From the NCBI GenBank assembly GCA_034430115.1, contig DAOUFG010000021.1, positions 62,001-126,000 on the forward strand: a stretch of DNA of 64,000 bases, in the 5' to 3' direction. How positions within the stretch are numbered: position 1 is the first letter of the stretch; each line of letters begins with the position of its first letter. The position numbers and the translations under genes were made by a program. The notes beneath the pieces are model-generated. The model made no database searches and was not told the DNA's origin. It worked only from the letters and a program-made list of their open reading frames with translations. This document shows, in pieces, positions 26,434-36,057 of this stretch. This DNA is from CAIXPS01 sp034430115 (lineage in GTDB: Bacteria; Chloroflexota; Anaerolineae; J036; Brachytrichaceae).

Positions 26434-27825
26434 ATGAACATGAATACCCCTTACGCATTGCCGGAAGGGTCCTCGCCAAGACCTGCCATCTGGGCCGACG
26501 TGCCGGATGAGCAATGGGACGATTGGCGTTGGCAATTGAGCCATCGGGTTAGCTCCTATGAGGAACTGTCCCAGTTCATTCACCTGACCCCCGAAGAGGC
26601 CGCCGGCCTGCAAGCCGGGAACCGCTTCCGCGTGGACATCACCCCCTACTTTGCATCCTTAATCGACCCCGAAGACCCCATGTGCCCCGTCCGCCAACAG
26701 ATCGTGCCGCACGTCCGGGAATTGGAAAGCTTCGACGCGAAGATGCGTGACTCGCTGGGTGAAGAGTCGCACTCGCCGGTGCCAGGCCTGGTTCACCGTT
26801 ACCCCGACCGCGTGCTCATGCTGGTCACCACGCAGTGCGCATCCTATTGCCGCTACTGCACGCGCAGCCGCATCGTGGGCGATTCGCACGCCACCTTCAG
26901 CCGCCAACAGCACGACGCACAGATCGACTATATTCGCCGCACACCGCAGGTGCGTGATGTATTGCTTAGCGGCGGGGACCCGCTCACGCTGCCGCCCAAA
27001 GTGCTGGAAGACCTGCTGCGCCGCCTGCGCGCCATCCCGCACGTGGAGATCATCCGCATCGGCAGCCGGGTGCCCGTCTTCCTGCCGCAGCGCATCACCG
27101 ACGAGCTGGTGAACATGCTGCGCCAGTTCCACCCGCTGTGGATGAACATCCACGTCAACCACCCTAAGGAAGTGACGCCCGAGCTAGCGCGCGCGTGCGC
27201 CAAACTGGCCGACGCGGGCATCCCGCTGGGCAATCAGAGCGTCTTGCTGGCGGGCGTGAATGACCACCCCGACACGATCAAGAAGCTGTGCCAGGAGTTG
27301 GTGAAGATTCGCGTGCGGCCCTACTACCTCTACCAGTGCGACCTGGTGGCCGGCAGCGGGCAGTTCCGCACCTCCATCGCGGCCGGGTTGGAGATCATGG
27401 AGGCGTTGCGCGGTCACACCAGCGGCTACGCCATCCCCACCTATGCGGTGGACCTGCCGGGCGGGGGCGGGAAGGTGCCGGTGCTCCCCAATTACCTGAT
27501 CAGCCTTTCGCAAGACAGGGCGGTGTTCCGCAATTTCGAAGGCTACATTTCCACCTATGTAGAGCCGGAAAACTATCAGCGCCCCAAGCGCACCCGCTGG
27601 ACCAGCCCGGCCACCGAGGAGCCGGGGCAGAAAGGCGTCTCGTCACTCCTGGCCGGCGAGGCGATGGTGATTAAGCCCGATGATTGGACGGGCACCCATC
27701 TGCGCGGTCGCGATGCCATGCCCACCAACGAAGCCGTGGAAGCCACCACCGAGGAAGTGAGACGCGCACGCGACGTGGAGCTTGCCCCCGAAGGGGATGA
27801 ACCCGTGTGGGTGAAGGTCAGTTAA
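26434..27825 (+). CDS. kamA: lysine 2,3-aminomutase (KamA family, radical SAM)
   Basis: 463 residues. Radical-SAM/PLP enzymes of this family interconvert L-lysine and beta-lysine. The [4Fe-4S] motif CxxxCxxC is Cys135, Cys139 and Cys142 in TTQCASYCRYCTRSR. SAM-binding LLSGGDPLTL follows. The PLP-binding Lys lies in VDLPGGGGKVPVLPNY. The Asp residues in YQCDLVAG and VDLPGGGGK match the two that bind the substrate amino group in clostridial lysine 2,3-aminomutase, so lysine is favoured over glutamate. The C-terminal ~60 residues after YQRPKR are Thr/Glu-rich and not conserved. ATG 26434 has GAAGGA 8 nt upstream. No beta-lysine acetyltransferase is adjacent, so its use (osmolyte or catabolism) is open. 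Confidence 0.93.
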   Translation: MNMNTPYALPEGSSPRPAIWADVPDEQWDDWRWQLSHRVSSYEELSQFIHLTPEEAAGLQAGNRFRVDITPYFASLIDPEDPMCPVRQQIVPHVRELESFDAKMRDSLGEESHSPVPGLVHRYPDRVLMLVTTQCASYCRYCTRSRIVGDSHATFSRQQHDAQIDYIRRTPQVRDVLLSGGDPLTLPPKVLEDLLRRLRAIPHVEIIRIGSRVPVFLPQRITDELVNMLRQFHPLWMNIHVNHPKEVTPELARACAKLADAGIPLGNQSVLLAGVNDHPDTIKKLCQELVKIRVRPYYLYQCDLVAGSGQFRTSIAAGLEIMEALRGHTSGYAIPTYAVDLPGGGGKVPVLPNYLISLSQDRAVFRNFEGYISTYVEPENYQRPKRTRWTSPATEEPGQKGVSSLLAGEAMVIKPDDWTGTHLRGRDAMPTNEAVEATTEEVRRARDVELAPEGDEPVWVKVS

Positions 27826-27878
27826 GCGCCGACGACTGACTGCTTGTCGATATCAAGTTTGACCGGCACCACGCACAG

Positions 27879-28427
27879 ATGAGTGAACCAAGCGACGTCA
27901 AAACGATCAAATGTCCCAACTGTGGCACCCCGGTGAGCTATGACAGCATCAGCGACACGACCGTGCGCTGCCCCTATTGCGGCACGTCAACGCCCGTCCC
28001 CGACGAGTTGCGCCCGCAGCAGGCCTCCGCGCCCAGGCCGCACACCAGTCGGCCGGGCCGACCGACTGGTTGCAGCGTGACGGGCATCACACTCATCATT
28101 GGGATCGCCGTGATCGTCATCGGCATCATCATCGCCATCCTCATCAGCATCAACTTGACGCTGCATCACCCGCTGGGCGACGTGCCGGAGCAACCCGAAG
28201 CGCAGGTAGCCGTCTCCACCCTTAGCGCAACCTCCATCGCCGCGCCGGCTTCTTGGTACATCAGCGGCGCGCCCGACCCACGTTGGGACGACGACATGCT
28301 GGTGACCTACTTTGCCAAGTTGAAGGGCTCGGACTTCGAAGCCGTGGACGAATCCAGCCTGATGGTGAACCCCGACTCGGCCCAGGTGCCCGACCACTGG
28401 ACATACGTACCGCTGGTGCGGCGCTGA
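27879..28427 (+). CDS. zinc-ribbon protein with one TM helix
   Basis: 182 residues. The N-terminus has two CxxC knuckles (CPNCG and CPYCG), a classic zinc ribbon, in the cytoplasm. A Pro-rich linker precedes one strong TM helix (VTGITLIIGIAVIVIGIIIAILI). The ~75-residue C-terminal part lies outside and contains a Trp-containing repeat-like segment. Function unknown; comparable proteins are common in this group of bacteria. It begins 53 nt after kamA without a clear SD. Confidence 0.75.
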   Translation: MSEPSDVKTIKCPNCGTPVSYDSISDTTVRCPYCGTSTPVPDELRPQQASAPRPHTSRPGRPTGCSVTGITLIIGIAVIVIGIIIAILISINLTLHHPLGDVPEQPEAQVAVSTLSATSIAAPASWYISGAPDPRWDDDMLVTYFAKLKGSDFEAVDESSLMVNPDSAQVPDHWTYVPLVRR

Positions 28428-28528
28428 AGGCAAGGCCACGGCCATACGAACATCCGCTTCGTGAAGATTCGTAGATTGCTCCGCCACTGAACCTGTCTGA
28501 TTCTTCAGATTTGGATATACTGAGAAGC

Positions 28529-29590
28529 ATGGTTCAAACCGCAGAACTCATAAAGACTCTCACAAACGCCGTTGGCCTGAGCGGCTATGAAGCATCAATC
28601 CAAGCCCTGCTGAAAGAACAATTCGCGCCCCTGGCTGACGAGGTAAGCATCAGCAAAGTGGGCAGCGTGGTCGCCGTCAAACACGGCACCCAGGGCAGCT
28701 CGCCGCACAAGCTGATGCTCGCTGCGCACGCCGACGAAATCGGCATGATCGTCATCGGCAGCGAAAAGGGCTTCCTGCGCGTTGCGCGGGTCGGCGGCAT
28801 CGACAACCGTATCCTGTTGGGCCAGCGCGTGCTGGTGCACCCAACCAGCGGTGGAGCGCCCCTGCCCGGGCTAGTCGCTTCGCGCCCGCCACACGTGTTG
28901 GCCGCTTCCGAACGCAACAAGGTCGTCCCACTCGAAGAGGTATTCATCGACGTGGGCCTGCCGGCGGCGCAGGTGGAACGCGATATTCACGTCGGCGACC
29001 TGGTTTCGTTCGACGTGCAGACGACCTCCTTGATGGGCGATCTGCTGACCGGCAAGGCCATGGATAACCGCGTTTCGGTGGTGACGATGCTGGTCTGCCT
29101 GAACGAGCTTCAGCGCTTGAAGCACACCTGGGATGTGGTCGCCGTCGCTACCGCGGGCGAGGAGACTTCGTTCGCCGGCGCGCGCACCAGCGCCTATGCC
29201 GTGGAGCCGGATGCGGCCATCGCCATCGACGTCACCTTTGCCGCGCAACACGATTTCAGCACCCACATCGAACTGGGCAAAGGCCCGGCCATTTCCGTCG
29301 GGCCGAACTATCACCCCGGCCTGACCAAACACCTGATGGAAACGGCCAAGCGGCTGGAGATGGAATACCAGGTGGAGCCGGATATCGGCGGCGGCACCGA
29401 CGCGTGGCCCATCCAGGTGAGCCGCGAAGGTGTCCCGGTGGCACTGATTGGCGTGCCGTTGCGCTATATGCACACGCCCGTCGAAACCGTTCACGTGAAG
29501 GACGTGGAACGCATTGGCCGCCTGATGGCTCATTTCGCCGCCGAACTCACGAACGATGATCCACAAATCTTCGCGAATAAACACGAATAA
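28529..29590 (+). CDS. M42-family metallo-aminopeptidase
   Basis: 353 residues. M42 (FrvX/tetrahedral TET) peptidases cleave N-terminal residues from oligopeptides with two metal ions. Visible are LSGYEASIQ at the N-terminus, metal ligand His in AAHADEIGMI, bridging Asp in KAMDNRVSV, catalytic Glu pair in ATAGEETSFAG, metal Asp in AIAIDVTFA and the last His in YMHTPVETVH. The ATG lies 7 nt after TATACT (28516-28521), so a leaderless mRNA is likely. The next gene is a paralogue. Confidence 0.93.
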   Translation: MVQTAELIKTLTNAVGLSGYEASIQALLKEQFAPLADEVSISKVGSVVAVKHGTQGSSPHKLMLAAHADEIGMIVIGSEKGFLRVARVGGIDNRILLGQRVLVHPTSGGAPLPGLVASRPPHVLAASERNKVVPLEEVFIDVGLPAAQVERDIHVGDLVSFDVQTTSLMGDLLTGKAMDNRVSVVTMLVCLNELQRLKHTWDVVAVATAGEETSFAGARTSAYAVEPDAAIAIDVTFAAQHDFSTHIELGKGPAISVGPNYHPGLTKHLMETAKRLEMEYQVEPDIGGGTDAWPIQVSREGVPVALIGVPLRYMHTPVETVHVKDVERIGRLMAHFAAELTNDDPQIFANKHE

Positions 29591-29667
29591 TTCACTACTA
29601 ATCTGCACGAACGGTATGCAAAAGTCATTCGTACACATTCGTGTAGATTCGTGGATGCGGATGAAAC

Positions 29668-30735
29668 ATGATTCTTGAAAAGTTATCCAACGCGATTGGC
29701 GTATCGGGCGATGAAGACGCCGTGCGAGAGATCATCTATGACGCACTGAAGCCCTACGTGGACGAATTGAAGATCGACACGATGGGCAACCTGATCGTCA
29801 CCAAAGCGAAGGCCACAGGCGCGCACCCGCGTGGGGCCAATTCGCTGCTGGCACAATTGGAAGCGACCAAGTCGCAACCCGGCACCCCGAAAGTGCTGCT
29901 GGATGCGCACATGGACGAAGTGGGCGTGATGGTCACCGGCTATACGCCCGACGGCGGGCTAAAATTCCGCTATGTGGGCGGCATCGACGACCGCATCATG
30001 CCCGGCCTGCGCGTACAACTGGGCAAAGAGAAGATCACCGGCGTGACAGGCATCAAAGCCATCCATGTCACCAAACCGGCCGACCGCGAAGCCCCTACGC
30101 CGGGCGAGGCGCTGGTGATCGACATCGGCGCGACGTCGAAGGCGGAAGCCGAAAAGGCCGCTCCCCTGGGCACGTATGGCACATTCCTGACCACCTACCA
30201 GCAGATGGGCCAACTGCTGAGTGGGAAAGCGCTGGACGACCGGGCCGGGTGCTCGGTGCTGGTGGACCTGCTACAAGCGGACGCCTACCCGTTCGACGTG
30301 TATGGGGTGTTCGCCGTGCAGGAGGAAGTTGGCTTGCGCGGCGCGGGCATTGCGGCGCACCGCATCAACCCCTCTTGCGCCTTCGTGTTTGAAGGCACCA
30401 TCTGCGACGACCTGCCCAAGAAGAAGGATGTGAGCATGACCACCCAACTTGGGCACGGTCCGGCCATCAGCGTCATGGACCGTAGCGCAATTGCGGATCG
30501 CCGCCTGGTCGATCACCTGGTGGCGATTGCCGAACGCGAGCACATTCCCTACCAGTTCAAACAACCCGGCATGGGCGGCACGGACGCGGGCAGCATTCAC
30601 GTCGCGGGCGAGGGCATCCCCAGCGTGCCGGTATCGGTGCCGTGCCGTTGCATTCATGCGCCCGTCGCCGCACTCGACCCGCTCGACTATCGCAACACGG
30701 TGCAGTTGATGGCGTCGGCGTTGAGGGGACTATAG
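29668..30735 (+). CDS. M42-family metallo-aminopeptidase (second copy)
   Basis: 355 residues, homologous to the upstream gene but clearly diverged. Motifs are GVSGDEDAVRE, LDAHMDEVGVMV (first His/Asp), LDDRAGCSVL (bridging Asp), VQEEVGLRGA (catalytic Glu-Glu), GTICDD and a final CIHAPVA. All metal and catalytic residues are present. The pair may assemble into one mixed or two separate dodecamers with different specificities, as paralogous TET peptidases do. The 77-nt gap between them holds ATTCGTGTAGATTCGTGGAT-type repeats. Confidence 0.92.
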   Translation: MILEKLSNAIGVSGDEDAVREIIYDALKPYVDELKIDTMGNLIVTKAKATGAHPRGANSLLAQLEATKSQPGTPKVLLDAHMDEVGVMVTGYTPDGGLKFRYVGGIDDRIMPGLRVQLGKEKITGVTGIKAIHVTKPADREAPTPGEALVIDIGATSKAEAEKAAPLGTYGTFLTTYQQMGQLLSGKALDDRAGCSVLVDLLQADAYPFDVYGVFAVQEEVGLRGAGIAAHRINPSCAFVFEGTICDDLPKKKDVSMTTQLGHGPAISVMDRSAIADRRLVDHLVAIAEREHIPYQFKQPGMGGTDAGSIHVAGEGIPSVPVSVPCRCIHAPVAALDPLDYRNTVQLMASALRGL

Positions 30736-30742
30736 TAAAACA

Positions 30743-31396
30743 TGAAACGTGAAACGTGAGAGCACGCCTCACGTCACAAATGACACCAGATTTGAACGAT
30801 AACTCGACGAATCGGGCGCATGATGATAATGTCATGAATTATCATGCGTGGGAACTCAGCGTTCCAGTAACCATCACGGGGGATTCGTTGTGGAAAATGG
30901 AGGCGTATCGCCTGGCACTTCTCGTGAGTGACATCGGCTGGCATGATGTCACAAAACTATCGAGGGACAGGCGAACGCTCGCCCTTTCAGATCAACTCTA
31001 TCGCGCATTAGGATCAATCGGCGCAAACCTGGCTGAAGGATATTCACGCGGCTCAGGCAAAGATCGGGCGCGTTTCTATCAATATGCGCTGGGCTCAGCA
31101 CGCGAAAGCCGCGATTGGTACTTTAAGGGTCGATATGTGCTGGGCCAACTCGTTGTTGAACATCGCATCAAACTGCTCACCAGCATCGTGCGTCTATTGA
31201 TAACAATGATCCCTCAGCAACGCGGTGGCACCTTACGCGAAGAAGAGGCTGAATACCAGGTAGCGATGGTTCGTTCCGATGAAAACTCGGCTTGGGGTAG
31301 CACTTTAGAAGACTTGCTTGCCTCTATCCCCTTGCCGGTTACTGAGGATAACATATGATGACCATGACATCTTCTTGTCTCACGTTTCACGTTTCA
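30743..31396. repeat. 19-bp perfect inverted repeats flanking the IVP gene
   Basis: TGAAACGTGAAACGTGAGA at 30743-30761 and its exact reverse complement at 31378-31396. The 654-bp segment contains just the four-helix-bundle gene. The right copy extends as a further CACGTTTCAC tandem. No transposase is inside and no target duplication was identified. Confidence 0.7.
30834..31358 (+). CDS. four-helix-bundle protein (23S rRNA intervening-sequence-protein family)
   Basis: 174 residues from ATG 30834; an in-frame ATG at 30780 is possible. The conserved family block is SDQLYRALGSIGANLAEGYS, then GKDRARFYQYALGSARES with RDWYFKGRYVLG. It is an all-helical pentamer-forming fold found in proteins encoded in 23S rRNA intervening sequences, and structurally close to Avd of diversity-generating retroelements. 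The stand-alone role is unknown. Here it lies between the M42 pair and the GH10-like gene, framed by perfect 19-bp inverted repeats, which suggests a mobile cassette. Confidence 0.88.
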   Translation: MNYHAWELSVPVTITGDSLWKMEAYRLALLVSDIGWHDVTKLSRDRRTLALSDQLYRALGSIGANLAEGYSRGSGKDRARFYQYALGSARESRDWYFKGRYVLGQLVVEHRIKLLTSIVRLLITMIPQQRGGTLREEEAEYQVAMVRSDENSAWGSTLEDLLASIPLPVTEDNI

Positions 31397-31425
31397 CGTT
31401 TCACAATTCACGTTTGAATAACGCC

Positions 31426-32937
31426 ATGCCTAGCCTTACATTTGACCTGACTCTTCCACCGGGCATCCTCTTTCGCTCGGCATATCTCACCGACCCTGGC
31501 CGCCGGCCACTGGTGACACGCGTTCACCGCGGCCACTGGCTGCAACTGGAAACCAGCAGCCCCGGCCCCTATGTCGTGCGCGCCGTGCTTGGCTCCGCCC
31601 TGGGCGATTTGGAGGTCGTGATCGACGCCGGCGGTGAAGGCTATGCCCCCAGCACCAGCGCGCGCAATCTGCTGGTGGAGGCCGTCCATAGCCGCCTGGC
31701 GCGTTGTGAACGCCGCCTGCGACAGGCCAACCTCGCGGAGCGTGACTTCAGCGATCTGTCCATTGCGCGCGAGGCGTATGCGCAGGGCGACTTTGCGACC
31801 GCTTTCGCCTCGTCCATCCGCGCCGGGGACGAGATCGAGTATGCCGCCTCACGCAAGACGCTGCTGGACAAGGGGCGCACAGCACTGTTTTCGGGCGCTA
31901 TCACCTTCGGCGAGCGGCTGGGACAGTGGTCCATCGGCGTCGGCCCAGACTGGCCCGACAACAGCACACCGCCCGCCTTCACCCGCCCGCTCGCCGAGCG
32001 CGAGGCGCTTTTGCCCGCCTGCGAAGCCATGACCCTGCCCAACTTCTGGCGCTGGATTGAGCCACAGCGCTGGCGCTACCGCTGGGATGTGTTGGACGAA
32101 ATGCTCAATTGGGCCGAGCAAAAGAAGCTGGCGGTGAAGAGCTTTGCCATCTTCTGGCTGGGCATCGGCGGCACCCCCATCTGGTTCCGCGACCTGAGCT
32201 ACCGCGAGCAGTTGCTGGCGATCGAACAATGGACGCGCGTGCTGGTGGACCGCTACAAGGGCCGCATCATGGCCTGGGAAACGGTGAACGAGAATCACGA
32301 TTGGGCTTTCGGCAACCCATTCAATTGGTCGCATCGCAAGCGCGCAGAAGTGGCGCGCCTGGTGAACGAACTGGTGGGCAGCCTGGACCCCGGCAAACCG
32401 CGTATCGTGAATAACTGTTGCATCTGGGGCGAATACGCCGCCAGCGAAGAACGCCGCACAAGCTGGCTACCAGGCGACCTGCCCCCCGCGTCCGATTCGC
32501 CGCTCACCTTCCTGGAATACCTGATCCAGCGCGATACACCGTTTGAGGGCATCGGGCTGCAATATTACCTGCCTGGGCGCGACCTGATGGAATGCACCGA
32601 GCAATTGGACCGCTATCATGCGCTGGGCAAGGAAATCTGGATCACCGAGATGGGCACCCCCGGGCTGCCCCTCACAGATCAGCGCATCGAGACGGCGCAG
32701 ATCACCACAGGAAGCGGCTGGCGCGGGCCGTGGTCGCAAAGCCTGCAAGCCGACTGGGTGCGCATGTGGTACACCATCGCCGCATCACGTTCGCGCGTGC
32801 GCGCACTGAACTATTGGGATTTGGAAGATACCCGCGCCTTTGTCGAAGGTGCGGGGTTGATCGATCGAGAAGGGTGTCCGAAACCGGCATTGGACGAAAT
32901 CGCGAAGCTGCGCGAAGCGTTCAAGCGAAAAGAGTGA
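31426..32937 (+). CDS. GH10-like endo-beta-1,4-xylanase family protein
   Basis: 503 residues. A beta-rich N-terminal domain (~150 residues) is followed by a TIM barrel. Acid/base Glu289 lies in AWETVNENHDW and nucleophile Glu408 in EIWITEMG; these correspond to WDVVNE and ITELD of GH10 xylanases. The barrel opening has EAMTLPNFWRWIEPQ, matching the GH10 N-W-x-x-x-EP arrangement. There is no signal peptide, so if a xylanase it acts inside, perhaps on xylo-oligosaccharides or aryl glycosides. With the GH31, GH2 and DUF6259 genes it points to hemicellulose use. Confidence 0.82.
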   Translation: MPSLTFDLTLPPGILFRSAYLTDPGRRPLVTRVHRGHWLQLETSSPGPYVVRAVLGSALGDLEVVIDAGGEGYAPSTSARNLLVEAVHSRLARCERRLRQANLAERDFSDLSIAREAYAQGDFATAFASSIRAGDEIEYAASRKTLLDKGRTALFSGAITFGERLGQWSIGVGPDWPDNSTPPAFTRPLAEREALLPACEAMTLPNFWRWIEPQRWRYRWDVLDEMLNWAEQKKLAVKSFAIFWLGIGGTPIWFRDLSYREQLLAIEQWTRVLVDRYKGRIMAWETVNENHDWAFGNPFNWSHRKRAEVARLVNELVGSLDPGKPRIVNNCCIWGEYAASEERRTSWLPGDLPPASDSPLTFLEYLIQRDTPFEGIGLQYYLPGRDLMECTEQLDRYHALGKEIWITEMGTPGLPLTDQRIETAQITTGSGWRGPWSQSLQADWVRMWYTIAASRSRVRALNYWDLEDTRAFVEGAGLIDREGCPKPALDEIAKLREAFKRKE

Positions 32938-33025
32938 TATGAAGGCAGCAACGTTTTCATGAGGGGTCTGAATGCATAGATAGTAAGAAATATCCGAGCG
33001 GCTTTTTTGACGATTCGAGGTGGTC

Positions 33026-36010
33026 ATGCAAAGCGAGCATAATTTACCATTAGTCGGACGCAGTCAATTGGTAGACCAACTAGTAGACCGCTTACAGCGT
33101 CCCGATGATGTTGCCGATTATGATTACCGCAACGAATTCGGTTTGCCAGCGGGCTATTATGGCGTAGCTGGCATTGGTAAGTCGCGTTTGCTACAAGAGT
33201 TTGCCAAACGCGCAAGTCAAATTACGCCGTACGTAGTGCAAATTGACTTTGCTGATACCTACCACACTCCCCCCGGAACGCCACTTGAGTTTGTGTCACT
33301 TCTTATCAGCGAGTTGGAAAAGCAAGATAAACATGCACGCTCCTTTTTACACCATGACAACCCCTTCGCCAATTGCAACAGGGTTATAGATGGGATCAAG
33401 ATATATGGTATCGATATCAAACAAACAATCAAAGTGAAGGATGGCGTTGCCTCTAATGTCAAGATGAGCGTAGATGCCACCGCGTTGGAGAAGTCGATAT
33501 TACTTAGGCTCAAACGACCCTTCTCTCATGCACTCACGAAGCTGCATAAGAAGAGCACCACACGAACGCCACATGAACGTCCTAGCAAACACAATAATCG
33601 TCACAAGCGCCCATTAATTGCCATCACCTTGGATGCAGTCGAACTAGCCCCACGCCCCCTGTACGAATGGTTACGTTATGTACCCGAGCTATATAGTAGG
33701 GGAAACTGTGACGCATTCCATGTCATGACTGTTGCCGTTGGCCGAGAAAAGATCAATGGTCTGATCGAATGCGAACTACCACCCTTAACTGATGATGAGT
33801 CTACTGCTTTCGTGCGCGAGTACATCCACTGGCACAGTCTGGAACGCCATGATACTCCTGACAAAAGAAAAGTGGTTCAGCCGATGAACCAGAGTATCGC
33901 TCGAGGACTATTGCAAGATAAATCGCTGGTTGCTGCAATCGTGAGAGCGGGTGCCGGTGTTCCGTTAATGCTAAGCTGGTTGACGGAATTAGCGACAATT
34001 AACCCACAGGCAACAGAGCTACATATAGCTAATACCCTACCGACAGACCACGCCCAACGATTCCGATTGGTATTGGAACGTTACCTGGAGTATTTAGGAC
34101 AAGCGGCCCATACCCAAAATGAGATCGGGTTTCGCCAGAGAGGTCGGTTACTGCTGGTCGGTGCCATACCACGCCAATTGCCTGGTGCTGAATTACTGCG
34201 TGCGATGATCACTCAACTACCCGATATACCTTTTGGCGACAGACCTGACATAGAAGGTTTATTTGACCAACTGGGGCATGAGGCATTCGTGGAGAAATTG
34301 CCTAATGGCGCGTTACGCTATCACAATTTGGTCCGTGATGGCGCAATCATTTACTTAAAGCAAAAGTTTCCCGACGACTATCAGCTTCTGAGCAAGGGAG
34401 CCGCCGAATGGTATAAGCGACGCGGCAATCAGGTTGAATGGCTATATCACATTCTATGCAGTGACCACAATATGGCAATAGAAGAGCTTAGGCATAGTAT
34501 CAACTCTGCGCTAGAAGGACAACAATGGCACATCGCGCAAGCATATATAGACCTTACCACTCATGTTGAGCTTGAACTGAAAGATCAGGCTTGGGTCACT
34601 CTGTTCAAGGCCGACCTCGCATACGGTGAAGGGAACAAAGAATTGGCGCTACAACGGCTGATACAAACGGTTAGAACACCAAGCGTATTTATGACGAATA
34701 ACGCAGATGTCAGCCCAGACGACTTAGGGAAACAAGTTGCCAACCGGCTGGAGCTATGGCTAAGCTGGAATAACAACATAGAAGGTCAATCCCGAGACGG
34801 AAAGCTTCGGCAAGTAAACCATGACTACCTAGATGTTTTTCTGTGGTGGGCAAAACATCTTCAATTACCCAAAACGGAAGCTGTTACATTGTCTGAACTA
34901 GCTAGAAACTCGTTGCTGCTTGGCCAATGGCAAAAAGCCGAAGACTTCCAGCTGCAAGCATTGTTACTGTACCGCAACATCGGATACCAATTGGAAGAAG
35001 CTAATGCTTTGCGTGAGGTGGCTAGCATAGCACGTCTGCAACGCCATCTGAAAGAAGCCGAAGGCTTCGGGCAACAGGCATTGATACTGTACCGCAAGAT
35101 CGAGAGTCCGCTGGGAGAAGCCAATGCCCTAAATGAACTGGGGATGATAGCATATCAACAAGATCATCTACAAGAAGCTGAAGACCTCGAGAGACAGGCA
35201 TTGGCTTTGTACCGCAACATCAAGAGTCCGCTGGGAGAGGCCAATGCCCTAAATGAACTGGGTAGCATAGCGTCTTATAGAGGTCATCTGCAAGAAGCCG
35301 AAGACTGTGAGCAACGGGCATTGACTCTGTACCGCAACGCCGAGAGTCCGCTGGGAGAAGCTCGTGCACTAAATGAACTGGGGAAGATAACAATTCAACA
35401 AGGTCGCCTGAAAGAAGCCGAGGGCTTCGAGCAACGGGCATTGACTCTGTACCGCAATGCCGAGAGTCTGCTGGGAGAAGCTCACGTCCTAGAAGATATG
35501 GGGAGGCTAGCATTTCAACAAGGTCGCCTGAAAGAAGCCGAGGGCTTCGAGCAACAGGCATTAACTCTGTACCGCAACATCAAGGATCAATTGGGAGAAG
35601 CTAACGCTCTGTATGAGATTGGTAGAGTTGCCTGGGAACAAAATTTCCCACTGAGGGCCAACCAATTTTTACAACAGGCGCTAACAATATATCGTGACAT
35701 CAATTCACAATCAGGAGAAGCTCTCGTCCTACTTGAATTGGGGAAGGAAGCTTTGAAGCGTCAGCAATTCGAGGAAGCCAAGTTACTCATAGATGACGCA
35801 TTTAGTTATTACATTTCCATCATGAGGCAAACCAGTATGGTACGTGCATGTTTAAATATTCAAAATGAGTTACTTGAACAACCAAACCCTGAGGAGTATC
35901 AAATGGCAGTTTATCTGTTGAAGTGGGTAGATCAGTATGCTACGAACACGCAGTACGCGATGGAAGTAACCGAACTACACAAACGCTTGATAGAGATGCA
36001 CAGAGGCTAA
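33026..36010 (+). CDS. STAND-type NTPase with C-terminal TPR repeats
   Basis: 994 residues. Residues 9-13 (LVGRS) open an AAA/STAND module. Walker A is GVAGIGKS (46-53) and Walker B-like is LIAITLDAVE (about 197-206). A WHTH/helical region spans ~330-480. Tetratricopeptide repeats run from ~540 to ~960, six of them (658-897) being exact 40-residue units. This is the nucleotide-switch architecture of NLR-like STAND proteins: the repeats sense a ligand, and ATP binding drives oligomerisation. No N-terminal effector domain (TIR, nuclease, protease) is visible, so the effector may be the next gene. ATG 33026 follows GAGGTGG. The gene is AT-richer than its neighbours, implying transfer. Confidence 0.85.
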   Translation: MQSEHNLPLVGRSQLVDQLVDRLQRPDDVADYDYRNEFGLPAGYYGVAGIGKSRLLQEFAKRASQITPYVVQIDFADTYHTPPGTPLEFVSLLISELEKQDKHARSFLHHDNPFANCNRVIDGIKIYGIDIKQTIKVKDGVASNVKMSVDATALEKSILLRLKRPFSHALTKLHKKSTTRTPHERPSKHNNRHKRPLIAITLDAVELAPRPLYEWLRYVPELYSRGNCDAFHVMTVAVGREKINGLIECELPPLTDDESTAFVREYIHWHSLERHDTPDKRKVVQPMNQSIARGLLQDKSLVAAIVRAGAGVPLMLSWLTELATINPQATELHIANTLPTDHAQRFRLVLERYLEYLGQAAHTQNEIGFRQRGRLLLVGAIPRQLPGAELLRAMITQLPDIPFGDRPDIEGLFDQLGHEAFVEKLPNGALRYHNLVRDGAIIYLKQKFPDDYQLLSKGAAEWYKRRGNQVEWLYHILCSDHNMAIEELRHSINSALEGQQWHIAQAYIDLTTHVELELKDQAWVTLFKADLAYGEGNKELALQRLIQTVRTPSVFMTNNADVSPDDLGKQVANRLELWLSWNNNIEGQSRDGKLRQVNHDYLDVFLWWAKHLQLPKTEAVTLSELARNSLLLGQWQKAEDFQLQALLLYRNIGYQLEEANALREVASIARLQRHLKEAEGFGQQALILYRKIESPLGEANALNELGMIAYQQDHLQEAEDLERQALALYRNIKSPLGEANALNELGSIASYRGHLQEAEDCEQRALTLYRNAESPLGEARALNELGKITIQQGRLKEAEGFEQRALTLYRNAESLLGEAHVLEDMGRLAFQQGRLKEAEGFEQQALTLYRNIKDQLGEANALYEIGRVAWEQNFPLRANQFLQQALTIYRDINSQSGEALVLLELGKEALKRQQFEEAKLLIDDAFSYYISIMRQTSMVRACLNIQNELLEQPNPEEYQMAVYLLKWVDQYATNTQYAMEVTELHKRLIEMHRG
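34997..35716 (+). repeat. six 120-bp tandem repeats inside the STAND gene
   Basis: Units start at 34997, 35117, 35237, 35357, 35477 and 35597 with an exact 120-bp period. The middle four are nearly identical: each holds GAAGCC(A/T)AT near its start and CTGTACCGCAA followed by GAGAGTCCGCTGGGA-like ends. They encode 40-residue TPR units. Such identity suggests recent duplication or gene conversion, and copy number can change by slippage without frameshift. Confidence 0.92.
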
Positions 36011-36057
36011 TTTACCAAAGTGGCCATACCAGCCCATACAAATCGCAGGAGAAAACA

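Noticed and set aside
31318..31425. N-terminal extension of the GH10-like gene
   Set aside because: It reads through the CACGTTTCAC inverted repeat; the conserved N-terminus begins at 31426.
34997..35716. CRISPR array
   Set aside because: The 120-bp period is whole TPR codons in one open frame, with no unique spacers.
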